Below the pieces are notes generated by a model. It was not told the origin of the DNA. It did not search any database and saw only the letters and a program-made list of their open reading frames with translations. A stretch of DNA of 64,000 nucleotides, taken from the NCBI GenBank assembly GCA_037440065.1, contig JBBIUV010000016.1, forward strand, positions 863,574 to 927,573, in the 5' to 3' direction. The position numbers and the translations under genes were made by a program. This DNA is from UBA1563 sp037440065. Lineage in GTDB: Bacteria > Bacteroidota > Ignavibacteria > Ignavibacteriales > Ignavibacteriaceae. Shown here piece by piece: positions 53,475 through 63,797 of this stretch. Each line of letters begins with the position of its first letter. Position 1 is the stretch's first letter.

Positions 53475-54266
53475 ATGAAAAAGTATTTCATCATAATTCC
53501 TTTTATTTTTTTCATAATGTCATGTGAGAAATCTCAGATAGTTGAGAATGATGCTGCCGCTCAAAGTTACATTGTTGTAAATGCTGAACTGAATCCATGG
53601 AAATCATTTGCAGGGGTCTCATTCACCAAAACACTCCCGGTTGGAGTCCCTTATGATATTAGCGATGCTGAACTCAAAGATGTGATAGCTTATATTAAAA
53701 TTAATGGAGTAAAAGTAATTCCTCTCCATTATACAAGGGATGGCATTTACAAACCCAGGTATGATGAATTAGTAATAGAAAAAGGAAATACTTACGAACT
53801 TTTCGCCGAATGCAGGGGAACAGTAATTTATAGTGCTACAAAAGTTCCGTTTCCTCCTGAAATAAACAATGTATCATACGATGCAGGAGGGAACTATCTA
53901 AAAGCTAATATTAAAACTCACCCGGATGAAGTTTACGGAGCAATTTGGGTAATTGGCAGCAGTTCAACAAAAGATGCAACATTCCCAAGCTTGAGTATTC
54001 CGGATACGAGTTTGAAAAATACAAATGTAATCACATCTCCTATTCCGGATCAATATAGAACAAATTCTTATAACGGTAAAAGAAATATCCAAGTTTTTGC
54101 TTTCGACAAACAGTACACTGCATATTATAATTCCGCCAAAGTCAATGTTCCGGCTGGAAATGCATTCACACAAAACGGTGGAACGATCAACTGGAATGTT
54201 TTTGGGCAGAATGTGATTGGTATGTTTATAGGTGTTGCAAAAGGAGACCTTAAGAATGTTAATTGA
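53475..54266 (+). CDS. DUF4249 lipoprotein, partner of the TonB receptor
   Basis: A 263-residue lipoprotein, lipobox FIMSC (Cys about 17). The N-terminal part with SYIVVNAELNPWKSFAGVSF and the beta-sandwich with IKINGVKVIPLHY follow the DUF4249 pattern. Such proteins are usually encoded right after a CarboxypepD_reg-type TonB receptor and are thought to help it at the cell surface. Start chosen at 53475 because it gives the lipoprotein signal. Longer frames overlap the receptor gene. The length is a little below the usual 270-400 residues. Confidence 0.8.
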   Translation: MKKYFIIIPFIFFIMSCEKSQIVENDAAAQSYIVVNAELNPWKSFAGVSFTKTLPVGVPYDISDAELKDVIAYIKINGVKVIPLHYTRDGIYKPRYDELVIEKGNTYELFAECRGTVIYSATKVPFPPEINNVSYDAGGNYLKANIKTHPDEVYGAIWVIGSSSTKDATFPSLSIPDTSLKNTNVITSPIPDQYRTNSYNGKRNIQVFAFDKQYTAYYNSAKVNVPAGNAFTQNGGTINWNVFGQNVIGMFIGVAKGDLKNVN

Positions 54267-54269
54267 CCA

Positions 54270-55328
54270 ATGAAAAGTATAAACTTTCTGAAATTATTAA
54301 TTATTCCGATAACTTTTTTAGTTTTAATCGGATGCGAAAAAGATAAAGTAACTGATCCTTTTTCTATGAAAACGGAGACAAGTGCAAAACTACTTTGGTA
54401 TTTAGAAGATGAGGGAGATATTATTAATACTATTCCTCTTCCCACTTTAGAAGCATGGGAAGTTCACGATAATTTAGGTTCCAACCTAGTTATTGATCTT
54501 AGATCAAGCTCCACTTTTATTGAAGGACATATTAATGGAGCAATAAATATTCAACATGATTCACTTTTTAAATATATTAAGATGCATTACTCTCGTTTAA
54601 AGGATGTGGTTTTGGTTAGTGCTTCTGGACAATCGGCGGCTTATTATGCATCTTTACTTCGTCTTGCAGGCTTCCCCCGTGTTTACTATTTAAATTTTGG
54701 AATGGCGTCGTGGAATACGATGTTTTCATCTCTCTGGATAGACCGACTGGCTCTTGAACGGGATACCACCATTTTATTTACACATATTGATTATCCTAAA
54801 AGAGAATATACCTCTCTTCCGCAGATCAATACAATTCCGTCTAATGTTTCGATGAAGGATTTTGTGGAATCAAGAATTGAAAGTATGCTTAAAGAAGGAT
54901 TTGATGAAGAGTATCATTTCTCTTCAGCAAACTCAGCTATGAGATTCAGCGATTGGAACAGTAAACAAGCGCAACTGTATACAATTTGTATAGGTTCACA
55001 AATTTTTTACTCTTCAAATTCTGATACAACAATCACTTACCATCTGCAAGGAGCTGTTCTCTATCATGTCCCCGGTCCGGCTGATTTTAGAAGTACATCT
55101 TACTTGCAGACTCTTCCCTCGAATAGCTCAATCGCCATGTATAGTGAAACCGGACAGGAGAGTGCCTTCTATACAGCTTATCTTCGACTACTCGGTTATG
55201 ATGTAAAATCTATTTTATTCGGCATGAATAATATTGATTATTACATGCTTCTCCGTGCCGATGAATTAATTCCCTCTGCTTTTTCTGAAAATTCAATTAT
55301 GAATTATCCATATGCAACCGGACCGTAG
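54270..55328 (+). CDS. Lipoprotein with two rhodanese-like domains lacking the catalytic cysteine
   Basis: A 352-residue lipoprotein (lipobox LIGC, Cys22). Rhodanese domain 1 has VIDLRSSSTFIEGHINGAINI (about 74-94) and the active loop VLVSASGQSA, where Ser117 stands at the Cys position. Domain 2 (about 195-345) has HLQGAVLYHV and loop MYSETGQESAF, again Ser (about 292) for Cys. Both sites are therefore altered in the same way, so sulfur transfer is unlikely. It starts 3 bases after the DUF4249 gene, so the three genes form an operon with the TonB receptor. A binding or structural role is inference. Confidence 0.8.
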   Translation: MKSINFLKLLIIPITFLVLIGCEKDKVTDPFSMKTETSAKLLWYLEDEGDIINTIPLPTLEAWEVHDNLGSNLVIDLRSSSTFIEGHINGAINIQHDSLFKYIKMHYSRLKDVVLVSASGQSAAYYASLLRLAGFPRVYYLNFGMASWNTMFSSLWIDRLALERDTTILFTHIDYPKREYTSLPQINTIPSNVSMKDFVESRIESMLKEGFDEEYHFSSANSAMRFSDWNSKQAQLYTICIGSQIFYSSNSDTTITYHLQGAVLYHVPGPADFRSTSYLQTLPSNSSIAMYSETGQESAFYTAYLRLLGYDVKSILFGMNNIDYYMLLRADELIPSAFSENSIMNYPYATGP

Positions 55329-55524
55329 CCGAAATAATTTTATATAACTTGGATGCGTTACCTTCTGTTCAGATAAACTCAATTGGAAATCTCACTAAAT
55401 ATGTGTAACTTTTTTTCAAGAGTGATCAAATTTATTGAGACCATAGACCCACCTCTCATCTCCAATTTATGCTGAGTTACTCCTGTGCATTTAGATGATA
55501 ATAACTTTACGAAAAGGTGCAACC

Positions 55525-58500
55525 ATGGACAAGCATTTAAGATCCCAATCTCTCTTTAATTCACTGAAATTAAAAACAAAAATTGTACTATTTTTTTTAT
55601 TTTTAATTTTTCTAAAATCAGAAGTCACTATCGCACAATCAGTGTCCATTGGTAAAGGAAGTTACAGTACTTCACTTCCATCAGGAGCTATAGGTCCCAA
55701 AACTTCATCTGGGGCAGATGCAGTTCCAAAGATTTCAGCATCATTTAATAAACCGATCCAAACGAATGATTTCTGGAGCAGTTTGATCTACCCTTTTTAC
55801 GGCGACGCATACTCAAACAATTTATACGCTCACCCAATGTATTTTAAGGCAAAAGGTAATGGTCTGCAAGTAGGGTACACTTATTCTCCAACATACGCTG
55901 CTGCAGATTATCTCTTCCCTTTTTCTCAGCAATTAACAATCAGTGTAACAGGATTAAACGCGACCAAAACACTAACTGATGATTATGGTGATTGGACGGT
56001 TTCCGCACTTTGGGATGATGGTACTCGAAAGATGAAAGCCACTTTAGGTCATGGACTCCCTTTTGTATTTCTTACTATCTCCGGTGGAAACGCATCAATT
56101 ACCTGCGGTTCAACTCCAACAATTTGGCACAATCAAAATGGTGTAATTGGAATGACCGTTGAAGGACGGAATTATGGAGTTTTTGCGCCTAACGGATCAA
56201 CATGGTCGGGGACAACAACTCTTCTGTCTTCACTTAACGGTAAAGATTATTTTTCTGTAGCTCTGCTTCCAGATAATAAAACTACAACTCTTGAAACTTT
56301 TAGACAGCATGCATACGCATTTGTAACAGGAAGTACGATAACGTGGACTTATGATGAAACCACAGCAAAACTTACCTCAACATTTACTTACTCAACAGAA
56401 TTGAAAGAATCGCTTAACGGTAATCTTAATCAAACTCTCACTGCACTTTATCGTCATCAGTGGTTAAATACAGCTGAGACGCTTACAAGTTTTGAGTATA
56501 ATTCTGTTGCAGGAAAAATGAAAGTGTTTGACGGTAATCAGTTTACTACGAATTTGACTTTTGAAGGGGTGCTTCCTTCCCTCCCCGACCAAGGTGATTA
56601 TAACAAAGCCGACTTATTAGCATTGGTAAATGATGTAGCAAAAGAAACCTTACCAACCGGGCCAACATACGAAAATGGAAAAGCTATCGCCCGCTTTGCA
56701 AACCTCGTGAATATTGCCGATCAACTTGGTGCTGTTACTGCACGGGATCATTTTTTATCTGAAATAAAGAAACGTCTTGAAGATTGGTTTACGGTTGGTG
56801 GAGCTCAAGAGTATTCATATAATTCAACCTGGGATGTTTTAACAGGATATCCCTCCGGTTATGGAGCAGATAATCAAATAAACGATCACAATTTTCATTC
56901 AGGTTACGCAATTTTGGGTGCCGCAATCGTTGCTCAATTTGATTCTGTCTGGGCAGCACAGGAGAATTGGGGTGGAATGGTTGATCTATTAATAAAAGAT
57001 GGAAATAATTGGGATCGTAGCGACACAAAATTCCCTTTTTTAAGATCATTTGATCCTTACGCCGGACATTCATGGGAAGCAGGACATGGCGATTTTGGCG
57101 ATGGCAACAATGAAGAGTCCAGTTCCGAGTCAATGAACTTTGCCACGGCAGTTACTTTGTGGGGAGCTGTAACTCATCAAAAAGAAATTCGTGATTTAGG
57201 AATTTATTTATATACAACCGAACGAACAGCAATTGAACAATATTGGTTTGATATTGATGATGACGTGTTTCCAGCTACCTATCCTTACAAAGCCTTGGGA
57301 ATGGTTTGGGGAGGAAAAGGTGTCCACTCAACATGGTTCGGTGCAAATCCTGAATTCATTCATGGAATTAATATGCTGCCGTTTACAGGTGGATCATTTT
57401 ATCTTGGTCGGCATCCCGATTATGTACAAGCAAATTATGATGAAATTATTAAAGAGTTAAGCGGTCCAACGACAATATGGCATGACATAATTTGGCAATA
57501 TCTTTCATTGTCTGATCCGGCTACAGCTTTGTCTCTCTATTATGCAAATCCTAATTACACACCGTTTGATGGCGAAACAAAAGCTCATACTTATCATTGG
57601 TTGAGCAATATGAAAAAAATGGGACACTTAGATACTGCCATAACAGCTGATCTTCCAACCTATGCTGTATTCAAAAACAATACAGGAGAAATTACTTATA
57701 CGGCTTATAATCCTTCTTCCCAATTAGTTACAGTTCATTTTTCTGATGGATATTCAATGGAAGTACAACCAAGAATTATGCGGTCTGTAAATACTTCGTC
57801 TTCAAACATTAATGCACCGGTTACCTTATTAATAACCGATAAAACCAAAGGGAAAATGCCGTTAACAATAAACTTTACGGGGAGTAAAAGTTTTGATCGA
57901 AATAATTCTTCTCTCTTCTACTTATGGAACTTTGGAGATGGCACTTCTTCAACAGCAGTCGATACTTTCCACACTTTTACCGCACCGGGATCATATATGG
58001 TTACCTTAACCGTGAAAAATGATCTTCAACTTTCAACAAAAGATAGTGTGCTTATCACCGTGCTAGGAAATGGAACACCATACACCGGAACAGCTATTAT
58101 GGTCCCGGCTCTTATTCAAGCTGAAAATTTTGACAACGGAGGAGAAGGAGTTGCTTACCACGATAACGATATTAAAAATGTTGGACTCGCATATCGTCCT
58201 AACGAAGGAGTTGATCTCGAACCGTCAAATGATCAGGGATTTGATGTTTATTGGATTACTGCCGGTGAATGGCTCGAGTACACAATCAATGTTCCGAGTG
58301 ATGGGAATTACGACCTATTCCCCAACGTAGCGTCGGTACCGGGTTTTGGAAATTTAAGAGTATTAGTAAATAATGTTGATGTTAGCGGAAAGAAAGCTGT
58401 GTTAAATACGGGCGGCTGGCAAAGTTGGAAACCGATCACTATTTCAAATGTTCCACTAAAAGCTGGCAAACAAATTTTACATATTGACTTTGATACTGAT

Positions 58501-58878
58501 ACACAATCAGAAAAAAAGAATTGGTTGTTCAGTTTAAATTCAATTGAAATTAAAAAATCAACTTCTGTGGGAATTGCAAAAGATAATTCACTTCCCACTT
58601 CATTCTCCTTGGGACAGAATTATCCTAATCCTTTTAATCCGGAGACGAAGATTGAATATTCTGTTGCCAATAATCAGTTTGTAAGTTTAAAAGTGTATGA
58701 TATTCTCGGCAATTCAGTTGCAACATTAGTAAATGAAGTTCAGACTGCCGGGAATTACACACTTACCTTCAACACGCAACAAACAACTAACCATCAACCA
58801 ATAACAAGCGGTGTCTATTTCTACCAATTAAGAGTTGGAGAATTTGTCCAGACGAGAAAGATGGTGTTGTTGAGGTAA
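55525..58878 (+). CDS. Secreted GH81 endo-beta-1,3-glucanase with PKD, CBM6 and T9SS tail
   Basis: A 1,117-residue modular enzyme. Order: signal peptide (about 1-38), GH81 catalytic domain to about 755, PKD domain (about 761-850, LWNFGDGTSSTAVDTFHTF), CBM6 (about 857-1008, IQAENFDNGGEGVAYHD, GEWLEYTINV) and T9SS tail (from 1025, NYPNPFNPETKIEY). GH81 motifs INDHNFHSGYAILGAA (acid Asp near 454), FLRSFDPYAGHSW and NNEESSSESMNF (Glu near 530-534) are clear. It should cut beta-1,3-glucans such as laminarin or curdlan. I use the ATG at 55525 with AAAAGGTG upstream. Confidence 0.92.
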   Translation: MDKHLRSQSLFNSLKLKTKIVLFFLFLIFLKSEVTIAQSVSIGKGSYSTSLPSGAIGPKTSSGADAVPKISASFNKPIQTNDFWSSLIYPFYGDAYSNNLYAHPMYFKAKGNGLQVGYTYSPTYAAADYLFPFSQQLTISVTGLNATKTLTDDYGDWTVSALWDDGTRKMKATLGHGLPFVFLTISGGNASITCGSTPTIWHNQNGVIGMTVEGRNYGVFAPNGSTWSGTTTLLSSLNGKDYFSVALLPDNKTTTLETFRQHAYAFVTGSTITWTYDETTAKLTSTFTYSTELKESLNGNLNQTLTALYRHQWLNTAETLTSFEYNSVAGKMKVFDGNQFTTNLTFEGVLPSLPDQGDYNKADLLALVNDVAKETLPTGPTYENGKAIARFANLVNIADQLGAVTARDHFLSEIKKRLEDWFTVGGAQEYSYNSTWDVLTGYPSGYGADNQINDHNFHSGYAILGAAIVAQFDSVWAAQENWGGMVDLLIKDGNNWDRSDTKFPFLRSFDPYAGHSWEAGHGDFGDGNNEESSSESMNFATAVTLWGAVTHQKEIRDLGIYLYTTERTAIEQYWFDIDDDVFPATYPYKALGMVWGGKGVHSTWFGANPEFIHGINMLPFTGGSFYLGRHPDYVQANYDEIIKELSGPTTIWHDIIWQYLSLSDPATALSLYYANPNYTPFDGETKAHTYHWLSNMKKMGHLDTAITADLPTYAVFKNNTGEITYTAYNPSSQLVTVHFSDGYSMEVQPRIMRSVNTSSSNINAPVTLLITDKTKGKMPLTINFTGSKSFDRNNSSLFYLWNFGDGTSSTAVDTFHTFTAPGSYMVTLTVKNDLQLSTKDSVLITVLGNGTPYTGTAIMVPALIQAENFDNGGEGVAYHDNDIKNVGLAYRPNEGVDLEPSNDQGFDVYWITAGEWLEYTINVPSDGNYDLFPNVASVPGFGNLRVLVNNVDVSGKKAVLNTGGWQSWKPITISNVPLKAGKQILHIDFDTDTQSEKKNWLFSLNSIEIKKSTSVGIAKDNSLPTSFSLGQNYPNPFNPETKIEYSVANNQFVSLKVYDILGNSVATLVNEVQTAGNYTLTFNTQQTTNHQPITSGVYFYQLRVGEFVQTRKMVLLR

Positions 58879-58957
58879 AATATTTTGTGAATCAAGAGAA
58901 ACGGTTTTAAATTGGTTTGTAAAAATAATTCGTTTACTAGCTAAAATATTAAATTAA

Positions 58958-59209
58958 ATGACTACAAAATCAAAGAGACAAATATTATCGACTTTACTTT
59001 TCACTTTTGGATTATCCATCGCGGTTTTGACTGAAATGTCGATTGACATTTTTTATTTCAATGGTGGAGATACTTCGAAATGGGGAAGCAAAATTGGTGC
59101 TTTTCAGGTGGCGATTTTTTTTTCTTCACCTTTTATTCTTCTTTTCTCTCTTGGCAATTATATTAGTGTCCGAATTTTTCATAAACTAATTGCTATATTG
59201 GATAAGTAG
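58958..59209 (+). CDS. Small two-helix membrane protein, possibly truncated by a nonsense codon
   Basis: An 83-residue protein with two hydrophobic segments (about 10-32 and 47-70). No family recognised. The TAG stop at 59207-59209 is followed in the same frame by another 59 hydrophobic codons (see next entry), so this may be the front half of a four-helix protein. No strong ribosome-binding site precedes the ATG. Isolated between the GH81 gene and the RND pair. Confidence 0.5.
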   Translation: MTTKSKRQILSTLLFTFGLSIAVLTEMSIDIFYFNGGDTSKWGSKIGAFQVAIFFSSPFILLFSLGNYISVRIFHKLIAILDK

Positions 59210-59389
59210 AGGTTGATTCTAGTACAGCTACTAAATGTGGTTCCAATCTTTTTTATCTTCTTTTTCTGGGATTTTCTAATTGATTCTCTTTCAACATTTG
59301 GGATTATAATAGTTCTAATTGGATTTTTGGTTAGTAGTACTATTTATGGTGTGACAAATAAATACTTTGCGGGTCATCGGATCCAATAA
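59210..59389 (+). pseudogene. Same-frame continuation after the amber stop (two further helices)
   Basis: Directly after the TAG at 59207 the same frame reads RLILVQLLNVVPIFFIFFFW and on to FGIIIVLIGFLVSSTIYGV before TAA at 59387. Both parts are strongly hydrophobic helices. A TTG at 59213 with AGG before it could be an independent start. A single base change would restore a 143-residue, four-helix protein. Confidence 0.4.
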
Positions 59390-59554
59390 ATAGACAAGAG
59401 AGAAACAAACTTCCTCCCCCCCCTTCCTTTTTCCATCCCCCAAAAATTCTTACTTTTCATCAGTTAATTTTGTAATAATTGCATTATGCTAAAGGAATAT
59501 TAAACCCGACATCTCATGGAGGTGTCAAAGTATTTTATAAATAAGGTTTACTCT

Positions 59555-60622
59555 ATGAAGAACAAAAAACAAATTATCATCTGGTCGGTTGTTGCTGTAA
59601 TAATAATTATCCTCATCTTGCAGAAAGTAAATCCTAGCGGAGATACAAATAACAAGACGATGATGCCGGGAACTTCCAAACGACAAACCGCCGTAAATGC
59701 CATCATCATAAAAACAAAAGCAATTCAAGATAAAATTTTCTCAAACGGAACACTCATCAGCAATGAAGAAGTTGAACTGCGAAGTGAAATTTCCGGGAAG
59801 ATCACCAAAATTCTTTTTAAAGAAGGTCAGCAAATAAAAAAAGGAATGATTTTAATCAAGATCAATGACGCGGAACTGCAGGCGACGTTAAAGAAAAATC
59901 AATCGAAAGAATCTTTGGCGCGTGATAAAGAATACCGGGTTAAACAGTTGTTCAACAAAGGGCTTACAAGTCAACAAGAATACGACAACACATTAAGCGA
60001 ACTCAATTCTGCAGAAGCTGATGTGGAATTCACCAGAGCACAACTTGACAAAACTGAAATACGAGCTCCTTTCGATGGAGTGATCGGGCTCCGCTCTGTT
60101 AGCGAAGGAAGTTACATTTCCCCCGCTTCAAAAATTGCTACGCTGCAGAACATAAATCCGGTGAAAGTAGATTTTTCAGTCCCTCAAAAATATTTCGGTA
60201 TCGTTAATGAAGGAAAAACTATCCTGGTGAAACTTGCATCCACGGGAAAAATTTATGCGGGAAAGATTTACGCAGTTGAACCTAAGATCGATGAAAGTTC
60301 AAGAACCGTGCAAGTGCGTGCAATTGTTCCCAACGATAGAAATGAACTTACTCCCGGCGCCTACGTTGAAATAGATTTAGTTCTTCAAGATATTAAAGAT
60401 GCCATCATGGTTCCCTCTGAAGCGGTTGTCCCAGATATTCAAGGTGAAAAAGTCTTCGTTTACAGAAATGGTAAAGCTGTGCCTCAGCTTGTAACTCAAA
60501 ATATAAGAACCGAAAATGAAGTTCAGGTAGTTAACGGATTACAAGTTGGTGATACAGTGATTGTTTCTGGAATCATTCAGCTAAAACCGAATGCACCGGT
60601 TAAACTAAAAGCGATAAATTAA
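59555..60622 (+). CDS. RND efflux membrane fusion protein (AcrA/MexA type)
   Basis: A 355-residue periplasmic adaptor with an N-terminal membrane anchor (about 6-25). Barrel-sandwich halves VELRSEISGKITKILFKEGQQIKKG (written across about 82-106) and RAPFDGVIGLRSVSEGSYI (about 172-190) flank a short coiled-coil hairpin. A beta-barrel and membrane-proximal domain follow. I use the ATG at 59555 with AAGG 8 bases upstream; the 59516 frame lacks a site. The RND pump begins 25 bases after the stop. No TolC-like gene is in the window. Confidence 0.92.
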   Translation: MKNKKQIIIWSVVAVIIIILILQKVNPSGDTNNKTMMPGTSKRQTAVNAIIIKTKAIQDKIFSNGTLISNEEVELRSEISGKITKILFKEGQQIKKGMILIKINDAELQATLKKNQSKESLARDKEYRVKQLFNKGLTSQQEYDNTLSELNSAEADVEFTRAQLDKTEIRAPFDGVIGLRSVSEGSYISPASKIATLQNINPVKVDFSVPQKYFGIVNEGKTILVKLASTGKIYAGKIYAVEPKIDESSRTVQVRAIVPNDRNELTPGAYVEIDLVLQDIKDAIMVPSEAVVPDIQGEKVFVYRNGKAVPQLVTQNIRTENEVQVVNGLQVGDTVIVSGIIQLKPNAPVKLKAIN

Positions 60623-60647
60623 ATCTCACCAACGAAAAAGAATCATC

Positions 60648-63600
60648 ATGAGTTTATCATCCCTTAGCATTCGCCGTCCGGTTCTCGCAATTGTTATGTC
60701 AATTGTAATTCTGCTCTTTGGAATTATCGGATTTACCTATTTGGGAGTCCGAGAATATCCAAGCATCGATCCGCCAATCATTACTGTTTCTACAAGCTAT
60801 GTTGGAGCAAATGCAGACATTATTGAATCTCAGATTACTGAACCACTCGAAGAACAAATAAACGGTATCGCTGGAATCCGTTCACTTACTTCAACAAGCA
60901 GAGACGGCAGAAGTCAGATAACCGTTGAGTTTGACATTTCCAGTGATCTTGAAACTGCCGCGAATGATGTGCGTGACCGAGTCTCTATCGCCAGTCACAA
61001 TCTCCCAGCTGATGTTGATCCTCCTACAGTTTCCAAAGCTGATGCCGATGCAGTTCCTATTGTTTTCCTAAGTGTGAAGAGTGATAAACGAACTTTACTA
61101 GAGTTGACTGACATCGCTCTAAATACTTTTAAAGAACGTTTGCAGACAATTCCCGGTGTAAGTCAGATCAATATTTGGGGTGAGAAAAGATTTTCAATGC
61201 GCCTCTGGATGGATCCCGCAAAACTTGCCGCTTACAACATTACACCTATTGATGTTCGAAACGCTTTAAACAGAGAAAATATTGAACTCCCTTCCGGCAG
61301 CATTGAAGGTAAAAATACAGAATTGACCGTGAGAACACTCGGACGGTTAACCAGCGTGGATGATTTTAATAATCTCATTATTAAAGAATCGGCAAAGAGT
61401 ATCATTCGCTTTAAAGATATTGGTGAAGCTCAACTCTACCCCGAAAATGATAAATCAATTCTTCGCAGAGATGGAATCCCGATGGTGGGAGTTGTGCTCA
61501 TTCCTCAACCAGGCGCTAACTTTATTCAGATAGCAGATGAGTTTTACAAACGGTTAGATCAGATAAAAAAAGATTTACCTGCTGACCTAGAACTCGGGAT
61601 CGGATTTGATGTAACAAAATATATCCGCAATTCAATTTCGGAAGTTGAAGAAACAATTATCCTTGCATTCGCACTTGTAATTCTCATCATCTTCTTTTTC
61701 TTGCGTGATTGGCGCACAACACTGATTCCAATTATTGCTATTCCTGTTTCGCTTATCGGTGCGTTTTTTATCATGTATCTTGCAAAATTTTCGATCAACA
61801 CCTTAACGCTGCTTGGGATTGTTCTTGCAATAGGGATTGTTGTTGATGATGCGATAGTTGTACTTGAGAACATCTACAAAAAAGTCGAACAAGGAATGCA
61901 TCCCGTTGAAGCAAGCACGAAAGGGGCGGCTGAAATATTCTTTGCAGTTGTTTCAACAACTATTACGCTTGCTGCAGTATTTCTTCCTATCATGTTTTTG
62001 CAGGGAATTACCGGTAGGTTGTTTGTTGAGTTCGGCGTTGTGATTGCCGGCTCTGTTCTTATTTCCGCATTTGTGGCGTTAACCTTAACTCCGATGCTTA
62101 GTTCGCGAATCTTAAAGGCAAAAGAGAAACATAGCTGGTTCTATTATAAGACAGAACCATTCTTTGTATGGATGGAAAATACATATCGCAATTCTTTGAA
62201 CACATTTATGGAAAAACGGTGGATGGTTTTTGTAATAATGTTATTCTCTGCAATTATTATTTATGTAACGGGAACGAACTTACAATCCGAACTTGCACCA
62301 ATCGAAGATCGAGGTGAACTTAGAGTTACCTCAACTATGCCGGAAGGAACTTCTTTCCAATCGATGGATAAGTATATCCTTCACATGGTGCACGTGCTGC
62401 AAGATTCGATCAAAGAATCTGAAGCAATGGTATCGGTTACCGGTGGCGGAGGTGGATCAAGTGCGGCAAACAGCGGCTTTGTTCGTTTAACATTGAGCGA
62501 TGCTAATAAAAGAACGAGAACACAAAGTCAGATTGCGGAACAAGTAACCGGAATAACAAAAAAATTGAATGATGCCCGCTCGTTTGTAATTGAAAGTCAA
62601 TCTATATCAACACGAAGAGGCGGTTTACCGGTTCAATACATTATCCAGGCGCCGAACTTTGAAAAACTGCGTGAAGTGGTTCCAAAGTTTTTAGAGAAAG
62701 CGCAAGAAGACCCAACGTTTGCTAACGTAGATGTTAATCTGAAATTTAACAAACCGGAAATTGTTGTTGAGATTAACAGAACAAAGGCGCGCGAACTTGG
62801 AATATCTGCGATGGACATAGCGCAAACACTTCAGCTTGCGTACAGCGGGCAGCGGTTCGGATTTTTTATAATGAATGGGAAACAATATTCTGTTATCGGA
62901 CAAGTCTTAAAGGAAGATAGAAATAAACCGGTCGATCTCACTTCCCTTCACTTACGGAATAATCGCGGCGAATCGATCCAGCTTGATAATCTTGTAACGC
63001 TTAAAGAACGCAGCAGTCCGCCGCAGTTGTATAGATTTAACCGCTACGTAAGCGCAACAGTCTCGGCAAGTCTTGCGCCGGGTAAAACTATCGGAGACGG
63101 AATTGAAGCGATGGATAATATAGCGAAAAACGTTCTGGATGAAAGTTTTTCCACCGCGTTAGACGGCGCTTCAAAAGATTTTGTGGAAAGTTCTTCAAGT
63201 TTGCTTTTCACTTTTATGCTTGCGCTGGTGCTAATCTATTTAATTCTCGCGGCGCAGTTCGAAAGTTTCCGCGATCCGTTGATAATTATGTTCACTGTTC
63301 CGCTTGCAATTGCCGGGGCAGCATTTTCACTCTGGTATTTCAATCAAACGTTGAACATCTTTAGCGAGATCGGGCAAATCATGTTGATTGGATTGGTAAC
63401 CAAAAACGGAATCTTGATCGTAGAGTTCGCTAATCAGAAAAAGGCGCAAGGATTAAACGTAGTTGATGCGGTAAAAGAAGCCGCACGGCTCCGCTTGCGT
63501 CCGATTCTTATGACGAGTTTCTCCACTATCCTTGGAACATTACCTATCGCTCTTGCGCTTGGAGCGGGCTCAGGTAGCAGAGTTTCAATGGGTATTGCGG

Positions 63601-63728
63601 TTATCGGCGGATTGATCTTTTCAACGATCTTAACGTTGTATGTTATTCCGGGAATATATTCTTACTTCTCGGAGAAGACAAAGGCTGTTAGTAACGTTGC
63701 GGTTGGAGAAACTGAAGAGGAGATGTAA
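60648..63728 (+). CDS. RND multidrug efflux permease (HAE1/AcrB family)
   Basis: A full-length 1,026-residue pump. It opens SLSIRRPVLAIVMSIVILLF with the first helix and has two large periplasmic loops and twelve predicted helices. GIVVDDAIVVLENI (about 398-411) carries the paired aspartates used for proton transfer. GLVTKNGILIVEFA lies in the second half. It is probably proton-driven export of lipophilic compounds with the adaptor upstream. Substrates cannot be predicted. The gene ends just before a 21-bp repeat tract. Confidence 0.93.
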   Translation: MSLSSLSIRRPVLAIVMSIVILLFGIIGFTYLGVREYPSIDPPIITVSTSYVGANADIIESQITEPLEEQINGIAGIRSLTSTSRDGRSQITVEFDISSDLETAANDVRDRVSIASHNLPADVDPPTVSKADADAVPIVFLSVKSDKRTLLELTDIALNTFKERLQTIPGVSQINIWGEKRFSMRLWMDPAKLAAYNITPIDVRNALNRENIELPSGSIEGKNTELTVRTLGRLTSVDDFNNLIIKESAKSIIRFKDIGEAQLYPENDKSILRRDGIPMVGVVLIPQPGANFIQIADEFYKRLDQIKKDLPADLELGIGFDVTKYIRNSISEVEETIILAFALVILIIFFFLRDWRTTLIPIIAIPVSLIGAFFIMYLAKFSINTLTLLGIVLAIGIVVDDAIVVLENIYKKVEQGMHPVEASTKGAAEIFFAVVSTTITLAAVFLPIMFLQGITGRLFVEFGVVIAGSVLISAFVALTLTPMLSSRILKAKEKHSWFYYKTEPFFVWMENTYRNSLNTFMEKRWMVFVIMLFSAIIIYVTGTNLQSELAPIEDRGELRVTSTMPEGTSFQSMDKYILHMVHVLQDSIKESEAMVSVTGGGGGSSAANSGFVRLTLSDANKRTRTQSQIAEQVTGITKKLNDARSFVIESQSISTRRGGLPVQYIIQAPNFEKLREVVPKFLEKAQEDPTFANVDVNLKFNKPEIVVEINRTKARELGISAMDIAQTLQLAYSGQRFGFFIMNGKQYSVIGQVLKEDRNKPVDLTSLHLRNNRGESIQLDNLVTLKERSSPPQLYRFNRYVSATVSASLAPGKTIGDGIEAMDNIAKNVLDESFSTALDGASKDFVESSSSLLFTFMLALVLIYLILAAQFESFRDPLIIMFTVPLAIAGAAFSLWYFNQTLNIFSEIGQIMLIGLVTKNGILIVEFANQKKAQGLNVVDAVKEAARLRLRPILMTSFSTILGTLPIALALGAGSGSRVSMGIAVIGGLIFSTILTLYVIPGIYSYFSEKTKAVSNVAVGETEEEM

Positions 63729-63797
63729 AAGTTACTGAGTAGTTTGAGGTAAATGGGTTCCGGAAATTAGGATTAACCTTGTTGAAAATCGTTTTTA

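Noticed and set aside
59416..59423. C8 homopolymer as a phase-variation tract
   Set aside because: It lies outside any supported ORF, between a stop and the adaptor gene, so no coding switch is evident.
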